Origin: Vicingaceae bacterium
GTDB lineage: Bacteria > Bacteroidota > Bacteroidia > Flavobacteriales_E > Vicingaceae
Length of the DNA: 64,000 bases
Direction: 5' to 3'
Assembly: GCA_018402765.1 (NCBI GenBank)
Contig: JAGYIE010000004.1
Span: 1-64,000, forward strand
Below are positions 1 to 8,828 of the stretch, piece by piece. A program made the translations under genes and the position numbers. Within the stretch, counting starts at the first letter, position 1. Each line of letters opens with the position of its first letter. The notes below the pieces were generated by a model. The model worked only from the letters and a program-made list of their open reading frames with translations. It did not search any database and had not been told where the DNA came from.

Positions 1-1142
1 CTGAAAATGGAATTGTTGCCGCCGAGCAAGAGTTTGATCCTTGGGGCAGATACAGAGATGCCACAACATGGACAGCATCTACTACTTTACCTGCATTACC
101 CAACTGGCTCTGGAGAGGCTACACTGGCCACGAGCACATAGAAGAATTTCAACTCATTAATATGAATGGTAGACTTTACGACCCTAATTTAGGCCGTATG
201 CTCAGCCCTGATAATTATGTGCAAGATGTTACTTCTACTCAAAACTACAATAGATATAGTTATGCGCTGAATAATCCGATGAAGTATACGGATCCTAATG
301 GGGAATGGATACATATTGCAGCTGGTGCTATTATTGGAGGTGCTATTAATCTTACAATAAAAGCATATCAAGGGAAAATTAGTTCTGGAACTGACGCTTT
401 AGTCGCATTCGGGATCGGTGCTGTTGCAGGTGCTGTTGGTGCAGCTACTGGAGGAGCAGCCTTTACTGCGGCAGGTGGTGCTGCAGCAGGTGGTGGTGGA
501 TTTTTAGCGGGAGCAGCAGGGGGAGCAGTTGGCTCAGCTGCTTCTACCCCAATTCAGAGCGTAGGTAATTCTTTATATTTTGGAGATCCTATGATGACTG
601 GGAAAGAATTTGCCACAAACGTTTTTATGGGGGCTTTAACAGGCGGTGTAATAAATGGAGGTATTGCAGCATATAATGGAAAGAGCTTTTTAACGGGCTT
701 ACCAACACAGCAGAATATAAGTCCAATGATACCTATACCTGCTAAACTAACACATGAAGGAAATAGCAATCAAAGTTTAGAGTTATCAAGACAGCAAATA
801 AAAGAAGCCGTTCCAGATTATGGACCTGTAAATTATAAAAAAGAATATTTAACCAAGGTTACTGGAAATGATGGAAATCATAGCTGGAATAGAACGTCTA
901 TCGAAATAGTAAGTGATAATGGAAAAGTGTTTCCAAATTCCATCGGAGCAGATGGAGAACCACAAATACTGATTCAAATGATAGGAGATAAATATGGAAC
1001 AAATGGTGTCTTTGAAATAGTTATAAGAAATGGTGCTATTACTCATCAAAGATTTATTCCGGGTGGTGTTATCAATGGTGTTCCAAATCAATATATTCCA
1101 GGAATGCCAGGCGGTGTAAAGAATCCATCTCCTTGGTGGTAA
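1..1142 (+). CDS. RHS repeat-associated core domain protein, C-terminal part (5' truncated by window)
   Basis: This is the C-terminal end of an RHS/YD-repeat polymorphic toxin. The reading frame is open from base 3 to the stop at 1140-1142, so the gene starts before the window; the first in-window ATG (162) lies inside the conserved core and is not the real start. The core shows FDPWGRY, GYTGHE, MNGRLYDPNLGRML and YNRYSYALNNPMKYTDPNG, the signature that ends the RHS shell and marks the junction with the variable tip. After it come a Gly/Ala-rich hydrophobic segment of about 100 residues and a variable C-terminal domain of about 100 residues rich in Asn and Gly, ending in two Trp. By family knowledge the tip is the toxin; I do not recognise its fold. 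The gene 17 bases downstream is the likely immunity gene. Confidence 0.9.
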   Translation, partial: ENGIVAAEQEFDPWGRYRDATTWTASTTLPALPNWLWRGYTGHEHIEEFQLINMNGRLYDPNLGRMLSPDNYVQDVTSTQNYNRYSYALNNPMKYTDPNGEWIHIAAGAIIGGAINLTIKAYQGKISSGTDALVAFGIGAVAGAVGAATGGAAFTAAGGAAAGGGGFLAGAAGGAVGSAASTPIQSVGNSLYFGDPMMTGKEFATNVFMGALTGGVINGGIAAYNGKSFLTGLPTQQNISPMIPIPAKLTHEGNSNQSLELSRQQIKEAVPDYGPVNYKKEYLTKVTGNDGNHSWNRTSIEIVSDNGKVFPNSIGADGEPQILIQMIGDKYGTNGVFEIVIRNGAITHQRFIPGGVINGVPNQYIPGMPGGVKNPSPWW

Positions 1143-1158
1143 AGAAAAAAATAGAATT

Positions 1159-1704
1159 ATGGAAGCATTTAAGGAAGGAATAAAGTTAAACGACTGGGGA
1201 TCAATTTATTTAGGATTAAAAAAGCAGTGGCTTACTCCAAATGAAGTCGCAAAGTACTGTGAAAAAGGAAATATCACTTGCAATGAAGAGCGCCTTTTAA
1301 TTATCTACTTAACTGTAGATGAGTCGTTATTTGTATTTCTAGAACTTATAAAACAGTTTATTTTGGAAGATAATCTACCTCCTATAAATCACAATGAAGA
1401 CTCTTTATCGGAAGATTTTAGTGAAATCCCTTCGCAATATTGGATTTTTTGGGAAATTGAGTTCTTGCTACGAATTATTCATTCAAATGATAGTAAAAAG
1501 AAAAAACTTCATCAAGTTGCAGCTATTCATTCTGAATTTAATTACCCTGTCACTTGGAATAATTTTTTGTTTTTTATGCCATCACCTTATAATATTCCTA
1601 TTGGTATCGATGCAATCTATAGTAATTTATTAAACTTCATTGCAGAAAGAGTTGTTGACTATCAGTCAACTTACAATGCTAATTTCAAAAAAACGCTTAG
1701 TTAA
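1159..1704 (+). CDS. Probable immunity protein for the RHS toxin (DUF2247-like)
   Basis: A 181-residue soluble protein with no signal peptide, starting 17 bases after the RHS gene on the same strand. This is the standard place for the immunity protein of a polymorphic toxin. The sequence is acidic and rich in aromatic residues. Its layout (W..IYLGL...WLT..EVA.YC near the N-terminus, then F.YP......FFMPSPY near the C-terminus) resembles my memory of the DUF2247 family, which occurs in toxin-immunity loci. The pairing rests on position and size; the family name is a recollection, not a search result. It would bind and neutralise the RHS tip domain in the cytoplasm. Confidence 0.6.
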   Translation: MEAFKEGIKLNDWGSIYLGLKKQWLTPNEVAKYCEKGNITCNEERLLIIYLTVDESLFVFLELIKQFILEDNLPPINHNEDSLSEDFSEIPSQYWIFWEIEFLLRIIHSNDSKKKKLHQVAAIHSEFNYPVTWNNFLFFMPSPYNIPIGIDAIYSNLLNFIAERVVDYQSTYNANFKKTLS

Positions 1705-1777
1705 GAGCTGTCAGCTAGATATAAATATTCTGTAAAAAACAACCATAAAGATAAAGTAGCTTATATTCCGCTTATAT

Positions 1778-1890
1778 AAAACCCCCGTTCCCGCACGATT
1801 GCATCGTGTGGTATAATCAGCTCCGCATAATAAGAACTGCAAGTCCTTGAAAGATTAAACACGGTTTGCAAGTCCGCCCGATCGTAGAAA
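1778..1890. repeat. Palindromic, repeat-like intergenic segment downstream of the RHS locus
   Basis: This stretch is less AT-rich than its flanks. It holds the inverted repeat CACGAT / ATCGTG (about 1794-1808) and two GCAAGTCC direct repeats (about 1840 and 1869). On the minus strand a frame stays open across it for some 45 codons but has no convincing start, so I treat it as non-coding. It may be a REP-like element or a rearrangement relic of the RHS locus. Confidence 0.4.
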
Positions 1891-1935
1891 ATCAACAGCT
1901 TCTTTTTTAGTATTTATTCCAAAGAAATAAGCAAA

Positions 1936-1971
1936 AAAATAGCCGCTCCAACTAAATGAAACGGCTATTTT
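1936..1971 (-). terminator. Rho-independent terminator of groES-groEL
   Basis: Perfect 10-bp inverted repeat AAAATAGCCG / CGGCTATTTT with a 16-base loop, 22 bases beyond the groEL stop codon. Read on the minus strand the stem ends in a run of T. Confidence 0.8.
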
Positions 1972-1992
1972 GTATTTATTTTAGGTTGATGA

Positions 1993-3925
<1,933 letters not shown>

Positions 3926-3965
3926 ATTTGTTATTTAAAATTAATTGTAATTTATTAAATACTAA

Positions 3966-4020
3966 CTGTCATATTTTATGCCATTACTTTTTTAGCAATT
4001 TATGACTTAAAAATTGACAG
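3966..4020 (-). promoter_or_regulatory. Candidate groESL control region with CTGTCA/TGACAG inverted repeat
   Basis: Between the secG terminator and groES lie CTGTCA (3966-3971) and its complement TGACAG (4015-4020), about 40 bases apart, with near-copies of TGNCA between them. Read toward groES, the region contains GGCATAAAATATGACAG. No housekeeping -7 box is present. It could be an alternative-sigma promoter or repressor site; the assignment is weak. Confidence 0.3.
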
Positions 4021-4042
4021 AATAGGTGAATTTTAGACATAA

Positions 4043-4077
4043 AAAAAGTGTCAGAATATGACATTCTGACACTTTTT
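4043..4077 (-). terminator. Terminator after secG
   Basis: Perfect 15-bp inverted repeat (AAAAAGTGTCAGAAT and its complement) with the 5-base loop ATGAC, 20 bases beyond the secG stop. Both arms end in A/T runs, so it could work in either direction. It separates the miaB-secG genes from groES-groEL. Confidence 0.85.
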
Positions 4078-4096
4078 AGATTTATTTTAATAACGT

Positions 4097-4462
4097 TTAG
4101 TTCGCTTCTTCTTCTTCAGGTGTTTCTTCGTTCTGAATAGGAGCTGCTTCTTCATTTAATAGTGGAGCTTGGTCTGTAGGAATCACAATTTGATTCGCTT
4201 CATTCGTAAGTTCAGATTCAGTAGGAGCAACTGTTACGGTATTTGTGTTATTAAAGGTAGCAGATACTACGCTTAATACAACTAATGCAATCGCTAATGT
4301 CCAAGTTGCTTTTTCGATAAAGTCAGTTGTCTTTCTTACTCCCATTACTTGATTAGATGAGGAAAAGTTTGATGCCAAACCACCTTTTGGATTTTGTACA
4401 AGTACCACTAATATTAGTAAAATGGCTACAATTAAAATTAATACAGAGACTATAGTTCCCAT
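4097..4462 (-). CDS. secG: Preprotein translocase subunit SecG
   Basis: Small inner-membrane subunit of the SecYEG channel that aids protein export. The 121-residue protein has two hydrophobic helices (about residues 4-23 and 51-70) around the conserved VLVQNPKGGLASNF loop, the family hallmark. It has a long acidic tail (rich in Glu, Pro and Asn, ending in EEEEAN), as is usual in Bacteroidota. It is last in the minus-strand run miaB, sigma-54 activator, lptE, TPR gene, secG, six bases after the TPR gene, and is followed by a strong hairpin. Confidence 0.93.
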   Translation of the reverse strand: MGTIVSVLILIVAILLILVVLVQNPKGGLASNFSSSNQVMGVRKTTDFIEKATWTLAIALVVLSVVSATFNNTNTVTVAPTESELTNEANQIVIPTDQAPLLNEEAAPIQNEETPEEEEAN

Positions 4463-4468
4463 GTTTTT

Positions 4469-5377
4469 TTATTTTTTAGGCTCGTTACCTAGTTTATGAA
4501 TAAGGTTTGCAAAATAAATTCTTTTTTCTGGATATTTCAAGGCTAATTTTTCATAAGCTGAAATTGCTTTTTCTTTATTTCCTTGTTGGGCATAAATATT
4601 GGCTAGTGTTTCTGTTACAAGGTCATCATTTTCTTGTACGCTTAGCCTTGCCATATTGCTCGCTGAATAAAATTCTTTTTTTGGTTTTATTTGAGGCGCT
4701 TCAGTTATAAATCTGTTAACTAGCTCTTTACTCAACGATTTCAAAGGCTTGTTTTCTGTTGTGCTGTTTTCTTCTGCTAAGGTTTGTCCATCCATTATCT
4801 TTAGCCATTCACTAAAGCTGTGTTCACTGTTATCGTTTAAGGTTGGTTCGTTTGATGCTATATTTTTTTCTTCCTCTTCTTCCTTCTCTTCATCTATAAT
4901 GTCTGCTTCTAGCAAATAGGTGCTATTTATTGCAGCACTTAGTATTTCCCGCTCTAAAAAAGGGTCAGCTTCTTCAATTACGATAATTGGCTCTTCTATA
5001 GAAAGATTTACCTCCGATATTTCTTCGTTTTGCGTTCCTGTAACTTCATCTTGGTCTGTTCTCTTTGCAACAACTGTTAGTGGTGTTAATTCTGAAGAGC
5101 TATTTGTTTCAACTGCTAAAATTTCTTCTGTATTGGCTATTGTCGTTTTTTCTAATATTAGATGATGCAATACAGTTCGATCTATAGCGTATGCGGCAGA
5201 AATACGTAGTTGTTTTTCAAACGAAATATCTTGAGTGTTATGTAGTCCTTTAGCTAAAAGTATTTGGGCAGTAGTGCAATATGGAAATTGCTCAACCAAA
5301 CTTTTTAGGCTGTTCACTTGAGCTGAATCTATTTTTTCAGGATTTTGGATAGTCGATATGAAGCTACTTTTGTTCAT
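4469..5377 (-). CDS. TPR-containing protein of the lptE-secG cluster
   Basis: A 302-residue protein of unknown function found next to lptE in many Bacteroidota. I chose the ATG at 5375-5377 because it overlaps the lptE stop as TAATG; a TTG two codons earlier is less likely. The N-terminal part (PEKIDSAQVNSLKSLVEQFPYC) is helical, the middle is long, acidic and low in complexity (including DEEKEEEEEK), and the last 60 residues contain a tetratricopeptide repeat, ETLANIYAQQGNKEKAISAYEKLALKYP. There is no signal peptide, so it is probably cytoplasmic. Translational coupling suggests a link with the LPS-transport lipoprotein, but the role is unknown. Confidence 0.8.
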   Translation of the reverse strand: MNKSSFISTIQNPEKIDSAQVNSLKSLVEQFPYCTTAQILLAKGLHNTQDISFEKQLRISAAYAIDRTVLHHLILEKTTIANTEEILAVETNSSSELTPLTVVAKRTDQDEVTGTQNEEISEVNLSIEEPIIVIEEADPFLEREILSAAINSTYLLEADIIDEEKEEEEEKNIASNEPTLNDNSEHSFSEWLKIMDGQTLAEENSTTENKPLKSLSKELVNRFITEAPQIKPKKEFYSASNMARLSVQENDDLVTETLANIYAQQGNKEKAISAYEKLALKYPEKRIYFANLIHKLGNEPKK

Positions 5378-5886
5378 TACCAATTACCTACTGAAGCGTT
5401 AAAAATATCTTGTGTTAACTTTTCGTTCACAGCCTCAATTAATCGATCTTCTACTGATGCGAGTGTTTCTGTAGATGTAAAATCTTCAAATTGTGTAAAA
5501 GAGCGTTCAAAGCTTTGAGTTGGGTCAATGGTATGTGTAAACTTAACATTCACTGTAATATTTAATCTTGTTTGCGCTGCCTGCTCATTTCCTTGAATTG
5601 CCAGCGGAACAGCTTCATATCTTGTGATAGCTCCTTCGAATCGCAAATCACCATTTTCTTTAATTAATGTTAGGTTGGTTTGAGAAATAAAAATATCTTT
5701 CAAAGCTTCCGTAAATTCTTGGCTAACGGTAACTTGTGCTATTGGTGCGTAGTTTTGAAAAAATGCTACTGAAATTGTTTTTACGTTAGGATCAATAGCC
5801 GCCCCTGTAAACGTATAGCACGACTGAAGAGAGATGACAGTAAGTAATCCAATCAAAACCTTAAATGATTTAATCAACTGTTTCAT
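5377..5886 (-). CDS. lptE: LptE family LPS-assembly lipoprotein
   Basis: Outer-membrane lipoprotein that plugs the LptD barrel for LPS delivery. The 169-residue precursor has a lipoprotein signal ending in SLQSC (Cys about residue 23) followed by YTFTGAAIDPNVKTISVAFFQN, the LptE-family start, and a later DLRFEGAITRYE segment. The start overlaps the stop of the sigma-54 activator (ATGA) and the stop overlaps the next gene (TAATG), so the genes are translationally coupled. The other Lpt gene in this window is lptB, far away at 28016. Confidence 0.88.
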   Translation of the reverse strand: MKQLIKSFKVLIGLLTVISLQSCYTFTGAAIDPNVKTISVAFFQNYAPIAQVTVSQEFTEALKDIFISQTNLTLIKENGDLRFEGAITRYEAVPLAIQGNEQAAQTRLNITVNVKFTHTIDPTQSFERSFTQFEDFTSTETLASVEDRLIEAVNEKLTQDIFNASVGNW

Positions 5887-7139
5887 AAGTCTGCAATATT
5901 ATATTCTTTTATCTTTCGATACAAGGTTCTTTCAGAAATACCAAGCTCTTTTGAGGCATTCTTGCGTTTGCCGTCATATTTTTTTAACGCTCTTTTAATT
6001 AATTCTTTCTCAGTATCTGCTATAGATAATGTTTCTTCTACTACTTCATGTTCTTCATCTACGATTTCATTCGGATAGTTTTTCTCATATTCCTGCTGAG
6101 ACTGATTGAATGCTTGCAGTCGAAGGGGCAATTCTGTGTTTGTAGTTTCTTTTTCTTCATCATAAAGCCGCTGAATAATCTGGGCACCTTCTTCACTATT
6201 TACAAAACCATTATCAGAGTTTAAGGCCTTAAATACTAGCTTTTTTAGATCGGTAACATCTCTTTTTAAATCAAATAAAACTTTATAGAGGATTTCCCGT
6301 TCATTTAAATTTGAACTGCCTTCGTCAGATTTATAAAGCGTGGGTAAAGTTTGTCCGTTGATGTCGGGTAGATATCCTTTTAGCGTAATTTCATCTACTT
6401 CTTTGTGCTTTTCTATGACAGAAATTTGCTCTGTTACATTTTTTAATTGTCTTATGTTTCCGGGCCAACGGTAGTTTTCTAAAGCTATTCGCGCTTGTTC
6501 TGAAAGTTGAATAGAAGGCATTCTATATTTTGCAGCGAAATCAGAAGCAAACTTTCGGAATAGTAGGTGAATGTCTTCTTTTCGCTCTCTCAATGCAGGT
6601 AAAAAAACAGGGACTGTATTTAAACGGTAATACAGGTCATCTCTAAACTTATTTTTTTTAATTGCCTCAGGAATATTTACATTAGTAGCAGCTACTATTC
6701 TAACATTGGTTTTTTGAACTTTAGAAGATCCTACTTTAATAAATTCTCCTGTTTCAAGCACTCTTAATAAGCGGACTTGAGTTTGTAAAGGTAATTCAGC
6801 AACTTCATCTAGAAATATAGTTCCACCATCTGCTACTTCAAAGTATCCTTTCCTCGCTTCATTTGCTCCGGTAAAAGAGCCTTTCTCATGCCCAAAAAGT
6901 TCAGAATCAATTGTGCCTTCAGGAATAGCACCGCAGTTAACAGCTATGTATTTGCTGTGCTTCCTAGCGCTTAATTGGTGAATAATTTGAGGCATTGTTT
7001 CTTTTCCTACACCACTCTCACCGCCTACTAGTACAGAAAGATCTGTTGGCGCTACTTGTATAGCGATGTCAATAGCTCTAATTAATAATGGAGAGCTGCC
7101 AATTATCCCAAATCGTTGTTTTATTTGATCTACTGTCAT
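5883..7139 (-). CDS. Sigma-54-dependent transcriptional activator without receiver domain
   Basis: An AAA+ activator that remodels RNA polymerase-sigma-54 promoter complexes. The 418-residue protein begins almost directly with the AAA+ domain: Walker A GESGVGKE near residue 40, the sigma-54 contact loop as GSFTGA, Walker B GTIFLDEVAELP, and the arginine-finger region RLNTVPVFLPALRERKEDI. A linker follows, then a C-terminal Fis-type helix-turn-helix (KNASKELGISERTLYRKIKE). There is no N-terminal receiver or ligand domain, so its control must come from expression level or a partner. It lies 3 bases after miaB and overlaps lptE by 4 bases, a conserved Bacteroidota arrangement. Its target promoters are not evident here. 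Confidence 0.92.
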   Translation of the reverse strand: MTVDQIKQRFGIIGSSPLLIRAIDIAIQVAPTDLSVLVGGESGVGKETMPQIIHQLSARKHSKYIAVNCGAIPEGTIDSELFGHEKGSFTGANEARKGYFEVADGGTIFLDEVAELPLQTQVRLLRVLETGEFIKVGSSKVQKTNVRIVAATNVNIPEAIKKNKFRDDLYYRLNTVPVFLPALRERKEDIHLLFRKFASDFAAKYRMPSIQLSEQARIALENYRWPGNIRQLKNVTEQISVIEKHKEVDEITLKGYLPDINGQTLPTLYKSDEGSSNLNEREILYKVLFDLKRDVTDLKKLVFKALNSDNGFVNSEEGAQIIQRLYDEEKETTNTELPLRLQAFNQSQQEYEKNYPNEIVDEEHEVVEETLSIADTEKELIKRALKKYDGKRKNASKELGISERTLYRKIKEYNIADL

Positions 7140-7142
7140 AAA

Positions 7143-8594
7143 TTAAGCGTTTACTACTTTACCGATTAACGTTCCTGTGGTGCAAGACTCTATGAGCACA
7201 TTTATATATGTACCTACCTGATGGTTTTCTTTTGGAAATACCGCCACTGCATTTTGAGGTGTTCGTCCATATAATTCTTGATCTGACTTTTTTGAAACTC
7301 CTTCTATCAATACTTCAAATATTTTTCCTACCATTTCGTTGTTTCTGAAATGAGCATTTTCTCTGTGTAGTGCAATTATCTCCTCTAATCTTCGCTGCTT
7401 TATAGCTTCAGGAATGTCATCTTCAAATTTGCGTTGAGCTACCGTGTTTGGCCGTTCAGAATATTTAAACATATATCCCAATTGATACCTTACATAGCGC
7501 ATCATATCTAACGTTTCTTGGTGTTCTTCTTCAGTTTCTGAGCAAAATCCTGTGATAATATCACTAGAAATGGAGCAATTAGGTATAATTTCCCAAATTT
7601 TATCAATTCTTTTTTTGTACCACTCCTTAGTATATCCTCTATTCATTAACTCTAGTATGCGGTTACTCCCTGATTGTACCGGTAGATGAATATAGTTACA
7701 AATATTATCGTATTTGGCTATTGTATTAATAACGTCGTCAGTAAGGTCTTTGGGATGTGAAGTAGAAAAACGAACTCGCAGTAGCGGATCAATTTGCGCC
7801 ACCATTTCCATTAACTGCGCAAAACTTACACTCTCTGCTTGCTCTTTTTCTGAAAGATTTTTAAATTCTTTTTTTAATCCACCACCATACCATAAATAAG
7901 AGTCCACATTTTGTCCAAGGAGAGTAACTTCTCTATAGCCTTTTTCAAATAGTTGCTTAGCCTCGTTTACTATACTTTTAGGATCTCTACTTCTTTCTCT
8001 TCCTCTTGTAAAGGGCACCACGCAGAAGGTACACATATTGTCGCAGCCTCTAGTGATTGAAACGAATGCAGTAACTCCATTGCCTCCCATTCGAATTGGC
8101 TCTATTTCAGCATATGTTTCTTCTTTCGATAAAATTACATTAACTGCCTTGTGGCCATGGTCGACCTCATTTACCAAATTAGGTAAATCTCTATAGGCAT
8201 CAGGTCCTACCACTAAGTCTACTAACTTTTCTTCGTCTATCAATTTTGATTTCAAACGCTCTGCCATGCAACCAAGCACACCAATCACCATTTCTGGTTT
8301 ATTCTTTTTTATAGTATTGAAATTTGAAAGTCGTTTTCTGATCGTCTGTTCTGCTTTATCTCTAATGGAGCAAGTATTCAATAAAATTAGGTCAGCCTCG
8401 CTTAGTTCTTTTGTAGTGCTATAGCCATCTTTGGTTAAAATAGAAGCTACGACTTCGCTGTCTGCAAAGTTCATTTGGCATCCGTAGCTTTCTATGTAAA
8501 CTTTACGATTTTTATTCTTACCGACTGCTTGATCAATGGTTATAGCCTCACCTTGTCTGCTTTCATCAATCTCTTTAATTCCCTCTCTTAACAT
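7143..8594 (-). CDS. miaB: tRNA-2-methylthio-N6-dimethylallyladenosine synthase MiaB
   Basis: A radical-SAM methylthiotransferase that modifies A37 of tRNAs reading UNN codons. The 483-residue protein shows the N-terminal cluster ligands ([11 protein letters not shown] with Cys39, [20 protein letters not shown]), the radical-SAM motif CDNMCTFC followed by [12 protein letters not shown], and a C-terminal TRAM domain ([19 protein letters not shown]). About 30 residues precede the usual start, as in other Bacteroidota. It is the first gene of the minus-strand operon and has the best-matched promoter in the window upstream. Confidence 0.97.
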   Translation of the reverse strand: MLREGIKEIDESRQGEAITIDQAVGKNKNRKVYIESYGCQMNFADSEVVASILTKDGYSTTKELSEADLILLNTCSIRDKAEQTIRKRLSNFNTIKKNKPEMVIGVLGCMAERLKSKLIDEEKLVDLVVGPDAYRDLPNLVNEVDHGHKAVNVILSKEETYAEIEPIRMGGNGVTAFVSITRGCDNMCTFCVVPFTRGRERSRDPKSIVNEAKQLFEKGYREVTLLGQNVDSYLWYGGGLKKEFKNLSEKEQAESVSFAQLMEMVAQIDPLLRVRFSTSHPKDLTDDVINTIAKYDNICNYIHLPVQSGSNRILELMNRGYTKEWYKKRIDKIWEIIPNCSISSDIITGFCSETEEEHQETLDMMRYVRYQLGYMFKYSERPNTVAQRKFEDDIPEAIKQRRLEEIIALHRENAHFRNNEMVGKIFEVLIEGVSKKSDQELYGRTPQNAVAVFPKENHQVGTYINVLIESCTTGTLIGKVVNA

Positions 8595-8620
8595 GTACTC
8601 GATTCCATTTTACTGATTTA

Positions 8621-8652
8621 CAAAATTAGACAAATTTTAGATGCGTGACAAA
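8621..8652 (-). promoter_or_regulatory. Bacteroidota-type promoter of the miaB operon
   Basis: On the minus strand, TTTG (8649-8652) and TAATTTTG (8621-8628) are 20 bases apart, matching the TTTG / TAnnTTTG consensus for the Bacteroidota primary sigma factor. The -7 box lies 26 bases before the miaB ATG. Confidence 0.75.
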
Positions 8653-8758
8653 ATGGCATAGCGCATAAGCTGCATAAATGCAACAGTTTTTAACATTGCT
8701 CAGTGCTTTGATTAAGAGCAGTGTAATGAGTTTATTTTAAAGTTTAAATTACAGAACC

Positions 8759-8790
8759 TTTGTTAGCTAACTCTTTTATCATTTTATTTG
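8759..8790 (+). promoter_or_regulatory. Probable topA promoter
   Basis: TTTG at 8759-8762, a 20-base spacer, then TTTATTTG at 8783-8790 (7 of 8 fit TAnnTTTG). The leader to the topA ATG at 8829 is about 35 bases and contains an 18-base sequence repeated at 58119-58136. Confidence 0.55.
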
Positions 8791-8828
8791 TATCGAAATT
8801 TAACCCTTAGAAAGCTAAAAAATTAAGA

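Noticed and set aside
1747..1904. Minus-strand open frame of about 45 codons across the palindromic element
   Set aside because: No plausible start codon or ribosome-binding region and inverted repeats throughout; better described as a repeat-like element.
5378..5383. TTG start two codons before the TPR gene ATG
   Set aside because: The ATG overlaps the lptE stop as TAATG, the normal coupled arrangement.
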